Assembly: GCA_036852015.1 (NCBI GenBank)
Contig: JAANDG010000277.1
Span: forward strand, 62,001 to 126,000
Length of the DNA: 64,000 nucleotides
From: Pelodera strongyloides
Lineage: Eukaryota; Nematoda; Chromadorea; Rhabditida; Rhabditidae
Reading direction: 5' to 3'
This document shows, piece by piece, positions 13,099 through 25,870 of the stretch. The notes under the pieces were generated by a model, which worked only from the letters and a program-made list of their open reading frames with translations, did not search any database and was not told the origin of the DNA. Each line of letters opens with the position of its first letter. Within the stretch, counting starts at the first letter, position 1. Both the position numbers and the translations under genes were made by a program.

Positions 13099-14663
13099 GA
13101 TGCAAGAAAGCCAAAAAGAGGGCTATTATATGTTCGCAACGACAGGCAGATGGTTGGGTTTGGGTGGGTAGTCGAACAAAATATGTGAACTAGAATCCAA
13201 ACTAAGGATGAACGTATGTACCAAAAAGTAAACATTTTATAATATACTGTCAACCATTGAACGTGCAAATAGCCTTTTTTATTGTAGACAGCCAGCTCAT
13301 TCGAAATAATTTGAAATTAATATTCACAGATGTAATAAGACGCAGATTCTGTCTGCCTGATCTACGGGCAAATCTATTGGATAATATTATTTGTACCGAA
13401 AACGAGCAGTATAATAGTTATAGAGAAATGATAGTCAAACAAGATACATAGCCAAATACTCCACAGCAAAACCAAAAAATGTTAAAATATTTAAAGAGAT
13501 CTGAGCCGTGAAAATAGTACAAGAAAATCAGTAGCCCCTTTTTGAAAGGTATGAGGGGCAACCTGCATTCAGCTGCATTCATAACAACTGTAAGTGTAAG
13601 TGAGCGTTTGAGGTCGATTTTTTAATCCTAATCATACTCATTTGATATGTGCACGAGAATGCAGTTATGCAAAATCCTTTTCAAAAACCGGCTGTTATAC
13701 CGCTTGTAATGTTGCATTTCAAAGCGAAGCAGACGTCGTAACTAAGCCGTTCCTAGTGTCAATATTTACCTTCGCAAGGCAAACTGGCACATTCATTGAT
13801 TAAATTTGTCAAGTAAATTATAAATAAAGGTGCTTTCTCATTAGCAAATAAAGGAGCTCAAGTACTTCTTCAAAATATAGATCTTACACAGGACTAGGTA
13901 GAGATCAACAGACAGTGTCATAACATCATAAGAACTAAGTGTTTTCTTTAGGAAAAAAACGAACATGAATACTGTTTTTACACGTATAGTGAATATATAT
14001 AACTAATCGAACGATTTGAAAAGTGCATGACACAGTGTAAAAAAACGTCCAATGAGTTCAAAATATGTCCAAAGTTCATGATGGCAGATGGTACTTATTG
14101 TTAGTGCAAAACAGCGCCTCAGAAATAGGAAAGAAATTGTGACGTAAAACATTTTCAAATTATTTGAATTACCAAATAATAAAGTAAATCATTTAAGAAA
14201 AAAAGAAAAATTATTTCCGTAGAAAATCAATAGAATCCATTGGTGACTGTCCAATTTGTCTGTGTACTTGACAACAGAAAAGGAGGGAAAACTGGTGTTT
14301 TTGCTCTGAAAAGACTGTACAAAAGACAAGACCTAGTTTTTTAGTCTCCTGAAACCAAAGAAACGGAACAAGGTTTAGAAAAAATCCTAAATTAGTTGGT
14401 GATTTATAATTTTAAAATACATTGGCAGAAGCTAGGTTGCTGTCATTACAATAAGCGTGCGCGAGGTCGCAGCCGCGCGCAGCATGCTCTAGGTCCTTCT
14501 ACGAATATAAATGCAGTATAGTCAACGCGAGAGCGTATTAAAGTATAAAATGGTTAGCTATATAGTATTCACTAAAGTATTTTCGAAAGCAATTTCCTCG
14601 GCGTGCACGTAGTAAATAACGAAAATAGCCTCAATTCTACAGTTTTGTCGTCATATGATGAAT

Positions 14664-14676
14664 CAGAGAGAGAGAG

Positions 14677-14721
<45 letters not shown>

Positions 14722-14771
14722 CAGAGAGAGGAGAGAGAGAGAGAGAGGGAGAGAGAGAGCGAGAGAGAGAA
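14664..14771. repeat. (GA)n microsatellite
   Basis: About 108 bp of GAGA with few interruptions. It generates spurious RERERE or SLSLSL open frames on both strands. Confidence 0.95.
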
Positions 14772-16082
14772 TGACATTTTCGTATCGCATGCAGATGACA
14801 GGGAAAATCTTGAAACATTTAACGCCATGTCAATAAACAAGCTTGCGAAATAACAGTACTGGCACGACAATACGGATACCTAGAATCGGGATACCATATC
14901 CAAGTGATTGTGTTGTGAGTCGTAACTCTTCCGAGAAAAAGAACACTAAAAACAAAAACAAAAGCTAAAATTATTAAACTGACTATCACTGGAGTACCTT
15001 CTTGGTACATCGATCATCGTTACATGTGCCAGCATATACGTAGCAGTAGGAGGGAAAAAATAAATAAAAATAAATAAAGATAACATCCTAACTCCTAACG
15101 GATTTCAACATAAATTCCAAAGCAGAAAAAACGCCTGAGGAATGCCGCGAGCAGTTGTCAAGTCGAAAAAAACCTGTGCACTAAACGGAATCGATTCAGT
15201 ATTTGAAAAGATAAAAGATAGCGTAAATAAAGTGGTGTGTCACAAGACGTCACGTGCTAAACGCTGGAGAGTCGTCGTTTTCTCACGTCGTTAGCGTGTT
15301 TGTTTCGTGTCAGGTTAAGAGGACAGATATTTGGTATTAAATAACATCACATTATGTGCATCACAAAATGATATGATGTAGTGAGCGAACAGTATAAATT
15401 CATTCACTGAGGAAACTTGCTCAGTGCGCGGCTTACACGAGACCCGAAATGGGGGGCCGCCACGCCTGGGCCCACCCTTTCTTTAGGCCGGGCACGGCCC
15501 AATTTTTCGCGTTGTCCGTTGCGGTGAGTCGGCACTCCGCAGAAGTACATTTAGAGCGCGGCGGTAAGGCACCAAAAAGAAAAGACAATACTCTGTCAGT
15601 GAGAATCAAGCATAAAACATCTCACAAAGGTTTTTGAAACTAAAAGAAGAAAGAACATTTCATAAAGTTCACTGCACACCAGGGGGTTTTCTTTTCAAGA
15701 AAAAAAAAAGAATTTTCAAGTATTTACTGGGGTGCGAGAAGAAGGGGCGGAGCATTGTACTGAGGTTAACTGAACAGAAATCACTGGAATAAATGTACTT
15801 AGTCTGGTTACCAAATCTGAATGTAGAATAGAGTATACTGTACATGGACACACCCTGAAACTACAAACTACACAGCAGTGAAACTTAGCCTTGGTTTGGA
15901 CCTCCCTCCCACATCTCTCTCGTCTCTTGCAGAAAAGAACCAAAATAAGTCCAAATAAGTAAAAGAAAATGTTTCGGAACGGCCCAACTTTTCCTTTTCG
16001 AAGAGATGGGCCTTTTAAATCACCAAAACCACTAAAACCAAAAATATATACACACATAAGCCGAACAAAACGAAGCTCTCAA

Positions 16083-16115
16083 ATGAGAGAGGGGGATGGA
16101 CAGAGAGAGATAGAC

Positions 16116-16150
<35 letters not shown>

Positions 16151-16165
16151 AACAGAGAGAGATAT
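16083..16165. repeat. (GA)n/(GACA)n microsatellite
   Basis: About 80 bp of GAGAGA with interspersed GACAGA units. Confidence 0.9.
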
Positions 16166-18777
16166 GTAAAAGTGTAGTACTATATAAAGCCATTGTCCTG
16201 CATAAATAAATGAATGGGTGAAATTTAATACGGAATTAAGAGAAAAATCTCCACCGGAATATTGAGTAGTAGAAATACGAAACCTCGGAGTAGGGGGAGT
16301 GCCACTGAGCTTTGAGAACAGGTCATACTCATAAGTAAAAAGTGGAATACTTTTTAAATTAGAGTAAGATAAAGTATAGACAGATAGACAGTACATATAC
16401 CGGTAATATTACATATCTACCAGAGAGATACAGTGCTAAAAAGAGAGAGGCTTAATATTGTACCAACTATATAAAAATGCGTTTTGCCCAAAATATAGCG
16501 GCCGTAATTGAATTTATAGAGTTGTACATCAAAACCTGACAGCCCGATTAGGAGGCAATACGGACAAAAAGCGCGAGTTATTAGTCTTTCCGTATGTAGT
16601 AATGCTTATGGGCGAGGGGTGTGAAGCATGGAGACTGAGGGGACCGAATGTTTTGAGCGAAGGTGCCGCGAGAGATGCGCGGCGGCGTGTCGCTCGTTTC
16701 AGCCGTATCGCAGCGACCTCGCACACAAATGGCAACACCGCGCACACAGTATCTTCACACTAATTATGCATCACATGAATTGAAAAAAAAACGTTTCCTA
16801 GATTTTTTAAAGAAAAACAAGAAAATTCACAAGAATGAGGCAAAAATAGCATGTACATAATCACATAAAAATGTATTTCGGATAATATTTCACAATTACA
16901 ACTAGAAGACAAAAACAAATTATTCGCGCATGACTGAAGCGGCTGTTGATTAAAGCGAAGAGAACACATTCAGCGATAACAACTTGTGTTCTTTCTAAAA
17001 AGGCTAGACATGTTTATGAGCAATATATTTTACATAAACGACATTGTTGTTCGTTAACTTTCCATTATTAAAGGGAATGTGTGCGCAATATAGCACACAA
17101 TGTCTGGCGTCGTTCACTTTGAAAATAAATAATATTTAATAAAATAAGAAAAAATAAAGACAAGGAGGGGGCCTCCTCTGGAAGAAGTCATTTTCCGGGG
17201 CTTTAGTTGCATGATCGATGCCACAGTGAAGGAGACGGACGAAGACAAAAAATAAGACCGAGATAGTGCGGTACTCTGAGAGACGGGAAAGATGCAAAGT
17301 GTAGTGTCAGTGTGTATCTTCAGGAGGCATTGACGAAAGGCAGAGGAGATAGTGTGGCCACCTGCTAGACTGCCAGACAACATAAGAAAGTGTGAAAATA
17401 GGGAGAGGAAAATTTTTAGTGCATTTTAGCTTCCGTTCTTTACGTCCTTGTTGCCAGCTGTTGAGAGTTCGAAAAATTCACGGATACCAGATTTTCAGGC
17501 TATAAACTACAAAACGCTGAATCAGCAAAACAATTAGGCTACAAACTACAGAGGCGTGAGGTAGAATATCTTCTCGGTATTTTATTACTTAATTCATAAA
17601 GTTATATTAAGAAGTATACATGATTAAATATTCTCCTCCAGACTCCCAGATCACGAATTCAGACCAAGTACATCGACCATTGTTGTTTATACCCTCGCCC
17701 ACTTTAGTGGACGAGCCGTGATTCCAGTGGTCGCCTGGGAACTACTTACGAATGCACATTGAATTCCGTCCAGAGGATGACTGCGTACTCTTCACCGAAA
17801 GGGCAAGTTATATCATCCCCCAGTCGGCCCTAGTGGTAGTTTTCAGAGTACTTTGTGTATGCCATGGAAACGACGATATAGGATGGATCATGAAGGATTA
17901 GGAATTAAGCTTTTTTGGTGTTCGAATTTGCATTACTAGTTTTATTTATAGTTATCCTTGGATCTTACGCTAATGAAAACCAATCCCATATTTCCAGGTG
18001 CCTAATAGAAAGTCAGCACCGATTAGCTGTATGTAATGAAATTACGATCAGACTGTATTCATTGACGAAATCGGATAATGCACGGCGAAACCCTGGCGCG
18101 AAAATTTCGCGCGCCGAACGGTTGGCGTCGCGACGACCGTACGAAACTGCGAAAATTGGCGCAGAACCAGATAAAAGGATACGCGATGACTTCGCCCTTC
18201 TTCAGATTCTCTTGAAAAGGTGCTCAGTGCACTCGCGAGAACCTTGCGCGAGTCTGGCGAAGGCTGGGCGAGATGCTCAGCGGGACCTACGCACACCTGG
18301 TTTTTTTCGCCGTGCACAATCAAAGTTTCCAATTGTTATAAAGAGCATAAGAATCGAGAGATATTAAAATTCTTTGTGGAGAGGTTTGATCAAATAAAAA
18401 TCAGAATTTCCGCTTAACGTAAATTTAGATTTAGGAAGTAAATGGAATTAAAGAAGAGAACTCCGTCAGGTCAATTTAACATCAGTTTAGCATCCGAATG
18501 GTATTGTAAACGCCAGAAGTTGGAAATCAAAAGTGATTGACATTTGTGGCCAGATTAGAACTATTCAAGATCTTTATCTCCCTTTCTATGTGGGCGCAAC
18601 AACATGGGTGGGGCATAGTTTAAGTGTTTATAAGTTAGGAAAACCACAAATGATCAGAAATTACATATCAACATGTTATACTTGAAATTCTAGAATACTA
18701 TTCTCTCCAAAAAAAGGCAAAAAAAAAATTGTAACACAATTAAATGGGGTGATATCTTCATAGTTCGGGTTTTCGTC

Positions 18778-19267
18778 TTAAAGGGATAGGTTCATCTCAA
18801 ATCACCCCTCTTTTTATTGTTTTTATTGATAATATCACAAATATCATTCACAACAAAAATTAAATCAATCACAGAACAATACAACTCGCAGAAGAAGCTT
18901 CCATTATTGGAAGCTAGTTGATCGGAAGCCAAAATCTAAACTCAAAAACGAATACCGTACACAGATCGCGCGGGCTAATGGCAATTAGCCAAGTTACAAA
19001 CTACACTCGGCAGATCATTATTTTCCACGGTGTAGTATCATTTAATTAGCTCTTGGCTAATTGCCATTAGCCCGCGCGATCTGTGTACGGTATTCGTTTT
19101 TGAGTTTAGATTTTGGCTTCCGATCAACTAGCTTCCAATAAAGGAAGCTTCTTCTGCGATGCGTATTGTTCTGTGATTGATTTAATTTTCATTGTGTATG
19201 ATATTTGTGCTATTATCAATAAAAACAATAAAAATAGAGGTGATTTGAGATGAACCTATCCCTTTAA
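18778..19267. mobile_element. TTAA-flanked palindromic MITE, TTAAAGGG family (490 bp)
   Basis: Nearly the whole element is an inverted repeat: arms of about 200 bp run from TTAAAGGGATAGGTTCATC inward to a CTAATGGCAATTAGCC motif flanking a short centre at about 19000-19040. Arms differ at scattered positions. The left arm of the same subfamily is found at 49418-49683. Confidence 0.9.
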
Positions 19268-20153
19268 AGATCCATAGTTCTTAACTTAGGGCAGGGCAGC
19301 TGGCTACCCGTGCCAAAAAAGGGCCAATTTCCGCAGAACAACCAACAACCCTGTCTATATGCTAATTATCTGCATGGGTAATTAACTTGCGCGCGCGCCA
19401 GAAATGGAGGTTAATTTTATGCAAATGGCGTGAAGATTGACAACCATTACACTTGATAATGTTGGAGAAAGAGAAAAAATCGGGCAACCACATCTTGTAG
19501 AAACATCCTGAAAAGTTTTCAAACTTATTTAGGTTAGGATCATGTGAGGGACAAAATAATTGCAGAAAATATTTATATTGTTAACACTCGGTTAAGATTA
19601 ATTCAACGTAACATAGAGTAAATACTAGCTTAGCTGAGGGAAAAAACAGGTATTAGTGGGTTGGTAGGCCGTTACGTAGCGATCTGAGTACAAGTGCCCA
19701 AGGATTGTGCACGCTACAAAGTACTTACGGAAGTGGTACTTGATGATGCTTAGGTGGTGACGTCATAAGTCATAAGAGTAAACTATATGCATTTGCGGGA
19801 AGAAAATGATTAATGATTACGTAAATGGAACAAAGAAACAGAGAACGCGCAAACGGGTAAGCCGCTCAGCGAGAATTCATAAGAAATGATGTGCAGGTTT
19901 TGATGGTACATGATTGCGATGGAATACAAACTACAAACTGAAGTCCCAATCTACTGTAGAGATTAGTGTAAGGTGATAATTGGGATAAATAATCAATCGA
20001 TAACCAATTCAGTGAGTGCAAACTGGGTTTGGTTGTCGATGCGCATACAGGAGCGGATCGGCCCATGTTTGGATATTGTGTCCTCTTTGCTTTCTCTCTC
20101 TTCCTTTTTGTTTGCTGTTTGTTCGCCTGCGTTTTCGAGGGTCATATCTCTTG

Positions 20154-20204
20154 TTATTCTCTCTCTCTCGCTGTCTCTCTCCCTCTCTCTCTCTCTCTTT
20201 CTCA
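20154..20204. repeat. (CT)n microsatellite
   Basis: About 50 bp of CT repeat within otherwise unassigned sequence. The overlapping open frames are low-complexity artefacts. Confidence 0.9.
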
Positions 20205-21325
20205 AGCAGTTATTCTGGTTACAAAAGAACACCGACCACAGAAGCGAGCAAACATATCGGAAGAGACGGAACACCAAATATTATGAATACAGTAATCCTT
20301 AATACCTTGGTACCGTACCATTGGATTTGGGTTCTAGGACTACAATAGCTTGGACAACGGTTGGTTCTCGAAAACTATCTAGTGAACTAGTTAGAAGAAC
20401 AGCGTAAATTGCTTTTTGAGAAAGTGCTCACGAAATTGGTCATGATGTATGATTATGATGCAAACGACTACAAATAAGAGAAAAGAACATGTAATCTTCT
20501 CGTAGGATAAACGCCGCAACGGCGTCACGTAAACTAAAGAAAGTGCAAAGCCATAATATGCATATACAAATGCGGGTGGCTTGTACACCAAAAAGCATGT
20601 ATATAAAGAAGTTTAGGAGGCAAAATAATAAATTGGGGCTGTGATACATCAAAAGTTACGTCTCGAAGTGTTTTATTTGCTTGTATTCGTCTCTCACTGT
20701 GGCAATACTGCATATATTCGAAAACGTTTACTACGACGTCGTAAATGTGCAATTGGAAAACAACTATATTGAGCAGGTGCAGGAAACAGTAATTTCTCGC
20801 ATATTGTGCGCGGGAGAGGTGCGAAATAGTGAAGGAAACTGTGCCTCTGGTACGCTGAGTATTAGCGGCGCACCTTTTTTCGGCTCATTTTCGCCTCACA
20901 ACCGGGTCGTTTTTATCGCTGAAGCGATAAGTTAATAATGCTATATGATTTCGATGAAACGGAATATTCCGACAAAAGTGAGTACAAACCATCACAGGGC
21001 CAATACACTGACAAGTAAATTCAAAGTAAAACAATAATAACCCTATTTTGGAAAGGGGTTGATGGCGTATCGTGTTTTCCATACTTTAGTTCAGTGCTGT
21101 CTGTGGAGTTCACTTCAATACTGGGCCTCTTGGGGATTTAAAATGAGAAATGGCTGGGCACAGAAGAAAATAGCAAGAAATAGAAAACTGAAAAAATAAC
21201 TTGAATAACTAAAATTATACAATGACATAAAAAGGAGAGAGAGAGAGAGAGAAAACATGTATATTGTATATTACAGTACTGTTTGCTATCTCCTCGAATT
21301 CATGGTGGAAGCTCTCGATTCTCCT

Positions 21326-21420
21326 ACTCGCTTTCTCTTGCTCTCTTTCCTCTCTCTCTCTCCTTCTCTCTCTCTCTCTCTCTCGCACTATTTCTCACTC
21401 TCCTCTCTGGCTCTCGCGCG
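21326..21420. repeat. (CT)n microsatellite, with a (GA)n tract nearby
   Basis: Pyrimidine-rich CT repeat of about 95 bp. A short (GA)n run lies 80 bp to its left (21237-21253), so opposite-strand purine tracts face each other. Confidence 0.85.
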
Positions 21421-21789
21421 GCGATTCCTGAGCATGAAATGCCGCTACTTCTGATAGCAGTATGTACATATGTATATGTAATGGGCGGGATAATAGCGGA
21501 ACATAATTGCCCACAAACAAACTGGAATAGACGTCCGAGTAGCGAGAATCATTCAGTGCCACACAACAACACGATAGTATAGTACTATAAACAACTGTAA
21601 GTTAATTCATGTAAAGTAGTTGATGCAAGGTAAGAATGCAACATATGAGTGGATAGGAGGATGAACAGTGACAAGAATTCTCATGGCTCCACAGAGAGCC
21701 CGTTTTCCGTGGACTGAACTTCTAGCTACTCAACTCGTTGACCTAAAATCCCCAAAATTCGTAAGATTGGATAAAAACCACACTGACAA

Positions 21790-21872
21790 TAAGAGAGGGA
21801 GTGATAAAGAGAGGAGGCGAGAGGGGGAGACGGAGAGACAGACAGAGAGAGACAGAGATGGAGAGAGGGAAG
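21790..21872. repeat. (GA)n-rich microsatellite
   Basis: Imperfect GAGA/GACA repeat of about 80 bp, roughly 55 bp before the palindrome at 21926. Confidence 0.85.
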
Positions 21873-21925
21873 CGAAAGATGCAAGAGAACCCAAATATGG
21901 AGCAGCTTTGAGGGCGACTCTTCCA

Positions 21926-22070
21926 GAGTCGGTATTTTAACTGAACTTTTCCATCTCGGAATCCCATCTCGGAATTGTCCCGGTCTCCGCCTTTCCATGC
22001 TATTTCTTTACTGTACGACTATTCCGAGATGGGATTCCGAACTGGAAAAGTTCAGTTAAAATAACGACTC
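21926..22070. repeat. Inverted repeat, probable short foldback element
   Basis: Arms of about 50 bp: the left starts GAGTCGGTATTTTAACTGAA and the right ends with its near-complement TTCAGTTAAAATAACGACTC, around a unique centre of about 45 bp. The motif ATCTCGGAATCCC is repeated in the left arm. No target duplication is obvious. Confidence 0.75.
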
Positions 22071-22225
22071 AGGTGAGACTACAGACTTACTCGAGGTGCA
22101 CACGGTTCGTTGGCATTTTGGAGGTGTTCTTTCAATAGTGAATTAGAATTGGTTGACTTGAAAAGGGTACGATGACTCCATCCGGTTATAGGGAGGGATC
22201 ATGCCTCTGTTAGGCAAGCGTGCTG

Positions 22226-22286
22226 GAGAGAGAAGGAGAGAGAAGGAGAGAGAGAGAGAGAGATGGAGAGAGAGCGAGAGAGAGAA
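22226..22286. repeat. (GA)n microsatellite
   Basis: About 60 bp of GAGA with occasional AAGG and ATGG interruptions. Confidence 0.9.
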
Positions 22287-23027
22287 CAACTTCTTCCATT
22301 CATAAAGTGCAATGCCCGGTGGCGGCAAGCATGCAAAAAAGTTGGAATGTTTAGTGTAGCACTCCTTGAGTTCGAGGTTAAGTCGTTCCAGTTAGAGCTA
22401 ATAATAGACCAATGAACACCGAAGTAAATCAACGAAGTGGCGAATAAAGATTTATTATAGATTTATTATCTGTACATATTAGCCTACAATTAGCTATAGT
22501 AAACCATTAGTTTTGGAGTTTTTGTGTATTTTCATAACTTGTGCACACGAGCATACCTATATGTTAGTCGTTAGCCTACTGTGGCTTCGTCAAGACTCGT
22601 TATATAACTTTACTAAGGATTATGCAGACATATAAAGACAACTCACAACAAAACATTCTTGTTCTCTCTGTGTGTGGGGGAGGCAATTTGCATGCGCTTT
22701 TGCGTTTTCTTCGCGGATGTCGGAAGCGCACTCGAGCGACACGCAATGGAGAGCGATTAGGGGGATGCAGATACAAAACACAATATATAGTAGTAAGAGG
22801 AGAGGCAATGGGAATGCAAATCATAATCAGGAATGGTGAGCTATAATCCTTTGCAAATTGGCAGTAACTTCCATCGTAACAAACACTGCATTCCGCGCTG
22901 GTGGTCACAAAAGACGACGGTAAAAGAAGATGGTATCGAATAAGAAGATTCAGAAAATTCATTTCTGTGAGTCTATGACGTTCCCTTTCTGCACTGTTGG
23001 TAACTGATCTTTTCTAGGCACAATTAG

Positions 23028-23443
23028 TTAAAGGGTCAGGCCCATTTCAAATTACCCTTATTTTTGATGACTCCATCGGATTCTCCGTTTCAAGTATAGT
23101 AGGCTGAATTTTTTTCCAATTTTCAGTCGCAAAATTCACGCAGTATTCAGCAATTTACCATGGCCAGCCATACCCAACTATTTATCGCAGTTGTCACGCC
23201 CCTCCGCGCTAATTGGGCAATATGCTCTATTGGGCGTGGCAATTGCGATGTTGCCCAATTAGCGCGAAGGGGCGTGGCAACTGCGATAAATAGTTGGGTA
23301 TGGCTGGCCATGGTAAATTGCTGAATACTGCGTGAATTTCGCGACTGCACATTGGAAAAAAATTCAGCCTACTATATTTGAAACGGAGAATCCGATGGAG
23401 TCATCAAAAATAGGGGTAATTTGAAATGGGCCTGACCCTTTAA
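23028..23443. mobile_element. TTAA-flanked palindromic MITE, TTAAAGGG family (416 bp)
   Basis: The ends TTAAAGGGTCAGGCCC and GGGCCTGACCCTTTAA border arms of about 195 bp that meet near 23230. The inner arms include GCCATACCCAACTATTTATC and its complement. The termini match the 6117 and 18778 elements but the interior differs. Confidence 0.9.
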
Positions 23444-23755
23444 GGTAATACAACGATGGAAACTTTGGAATAAAGTTGGCGAATGAGTGAATACATCAGT
23501 ACTACAATTGATCAATTATCCTAAAGACCTAAAGAATATCTTCCTCAAATAAGAAAAAGAGCACAAATTCTCAGTAACTGGTGCTTGAACATCTGTGCAT
23601 CGAATGCATTTCGCTCCCCGCCTTACAGCTTCCTTTACAGCTGTTTTACGACGATTCGAACATTTGGAACGGAAACATTTTGGGGTGGCAACAGAAAGAT
23701 TAGGATTCAAATTTGGATTTCTTATTACAGAATTTGATAATAAGATAAATAATGT

Positions 23756-23975
23756 ATAAATTATATAAAAGGGTAACTGTAGCGTGCGCTATCACTCACA
23801 TTACGGAAGTAGAATTCGAATAAATTGTCCCGCTTTGGATACAAAAGAGTGCCGCAGCTCAAATTAGAATATTCAGGAACTATGTATGTCTTCATTCGTA
23901 AAGATTTTCACCTACGTTACATACGTTTCATAACAATGGAAATACGCCTCGGCCTCAGGCGGCGTAGCCGGCTGG
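23756..23975 (+). mobile_element. Helitron-like element, diverged copy of the 62554 element
   Basis: It shares about 200 bp with 62554-62769, including GTAACTGTAGCGTGCGCTA, CTCAAATTAGAATATTC and the terminal GCGGCGTAGCC. It ends in a GCCTCAGGC hairpin then CTGG (23972-23975) and a T. The left end is eroded (TTATATAAAAGGG is present but no clear TC), so the start is approximate. Confidence 0.6.
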
Positions 23976-25239
23976 TATACAAATATTTTAGACTCTAGGG
24001 CTTGTGGACTTCAGAGCTTCAGAGCACTCTAGAGCTTCAGAGCAATATTTTAAAGGATAAAAGGATGTTTGTAATATGGAATTGGAATGATTTTCTAAAG
24101 TTTAACCATTGTGAAAATATACCGAGAAGATGACCACGATGTTGATTATTGCCTGTGAGCTGACTTACATTGTCAAGCTAACGGCCTGTGTTTTCGTTGG
24201 ATATAAACATTCGGTTGGTGCATCGTAAACTTTTTCACCGTGGTTTATGGTCATTTATGGGAAGCACTCCTTTTTGCGCTCGTTGCTTCAGAAGGATGGT
24301 CTCCCATAATATTTCAGAATATAACAGGGATACATAGATATTTATGGTTACTGTAGCCAACTGATGCATGGAGATACTTTGGTAAGAAGTGACCAAGGTT
24401 TGACTACGGACATGGTCTTCTTATACGCACACCATCCGTCTGTTTGTCTGTTTCGTCTAAAGTTTTGTCTTTTCCAACGTCAGCAGTCATGTTTATCCAT
24501 TCATTTGTTGAATAAATAATCACATAGTCTTGATCGTCGCGTCGGTTTCTTTCTTATTTTGCCGATGAACTTTCCGAAAGAGTTTTTGAGTGACAGCTTT
24601 TGTTTTAGATATCATACGAACGTTCATGAACCAGAGAGTATTTAGAGCACGATTTTTGAACGAAGGGTATTATGTGCTTAGGAACTCCCTACGATTCCTT
24701 CGAAAGAGGCAGAATAGAGATACTGAGAGAGAGGGTTTACGTAGTTGCAAAATGAAGAATTCACTCTGAATATATTTTTTTGAAAATGATGACAAAAAGC
24801 AAGTATATGTTTCAAGTACGTTTCTTATAATTCTGAGCGTATCCATTTTTGGAAGGGCGAAGCTCTTAGCGTACAGAGCCGCACAACCCAAACCGAATCA
24901 GGGTGATCCGACATGTGTGTGCGCCAGCCTGCCAGCGCCGGAGGCGCGCGCGAAAGGAGTGCTAGTTTTTTCTGGTATATGCTATGGCTTTTCTAATATT
25001 TCCCAGTGACCTCTGGCCTCAGTTGCGGGGGGCTTATTGAAAATGTATGAGAACGATGATGGGCCTCCCTGTAGTGCCTTCACCACTAATCAACACTTTT
25101 TTTTTCGCTGATAAATGGAATTTATGTATGAACTTGCTGCATCGGAAATGTAGACAGCTGTGACGTAACAATGTGCGTGCACAATGCCAGATTTGGCATT
25201 TGAAGAGAGCTCGATGGGGAAAATGTAGGATGCGCGATG

Positions 25240-25870
25240 ACGTCCCCGCGCAACCTCTGGTCTCCAACCGCGCAGCGCACCCCCAGCCAGGGGCGCTCGC
25301 CCCTTCTTTTTGCCCCCCTACGCGGCTGGCCGGTGCCCCCCTACGCGGCTGGCCGGTGCCCCCCTACGCGGCTGGCCGGTGCCCCCCTGCGCGGTTAGCC
25401 CTCCAAGGCAAAAATAAAAAGACAGACCACATCCGCAAAACAAATGCACCGAACGGGAATCGAACCTACGAAATTCACTCATTATGTTCTGGAGCCAGCG
25501 CCTTAGACCACTCGGCCACAAAGCGCATGTCTAATAATCGAAAAGAAACATTGGGTGGTGACAGCGGATACTTCGAAATTGCGCGGCTGGGTGCGCGGTT
25601 GGATGGGGGCCCCCTGCGCGGTTGGCTGGGGGTGCGCTGCGCGGTTGAGGACCGGAGCCCCGAGGCACCGCGCGCCCAGCCGCGTAGTTTGCAAACTACG
25701 CGGCTAGCCGGGGCCCCTCTGCGCGGTACGCGGCTGGCTACGCCCGCACTCCAATTTGCGCGGCTGGCTACGCGTGCACTCCAATTTGCGCGGCTGGGTA
25801 CGCGGTGCGCTGCGCACCCAGGAACGTAGACTTTTCATGCGCGGCTAAACTTCCGCTGAGTGCGGCACCG
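25240..25870. repeat. GC-rich degenerate tandem array (GCGCGGCTGG/ACGCGGCTGGC)
   Basis: A GC-rich island in AT-rich DNA. At 25315-25387 there are three near-perfect 23-bp units around ACGCGGCTGGCCGGTGCCCC. From 25580 to 25815 many looser GCGCGG(C/T)TGG units alternate with ACTCCAATTT. The long open frame across it (25173-25829) is a consequence of the array. A tRNA-like sequence lies in the middle (25448-25530). Confidence 0.85.
25448..25530 (-). pseudogene. tRNA-Leu-like sequence (probable pseudogene)
   Basis: The minus strand has a good A box (TGGCCGAGTGGTCTAAGGCG) and B box (GGTTCGATTCC) at tRNA-like spacing. The anticodon arm is not foldable in a standard way (CTGGCTCCAG leaves almost no loop), and the acceptor and T stems contain mismatches. 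Pol III promoter elements are intact but a working tRNA is unlikely. Its A box is the same as in the palindromic repeats at 31310, 40558, 47531 and 48083. Confidence 0.5.

Larger units (their letters stand above)
13100..18777. other. Gene-poor interval with purine tracts; no gene supported
   Basis: It contains a diverged MITE end (about 13620-13725) and (GA)n tracts at about 14664-14771 and 16083-16165. A GC-richer patch at 18060-18300 holds an open frame of 150 codons (17915-18367) with a hydrophobic start but no recognisable domain and a GTG start. None of it can be assigned a product. Confidence 0.4.

Noticed and set aside
17915..18367. 150-codon open frame with a hydrophobic N-terminus
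   Set aside because: It needs a GTG start, has no acceptor at the right place, shows no domain, and the C-terminal half is GC-rich low-information sequence. A signal-peptide exon cannot be excluded.
25173..25829. Longest open frame in the window (218 codons)
   Set aside because: It runs through the GC-rich tandem array and a tRNA-like sequence; the apparent protein is repeated array translation with no domain.
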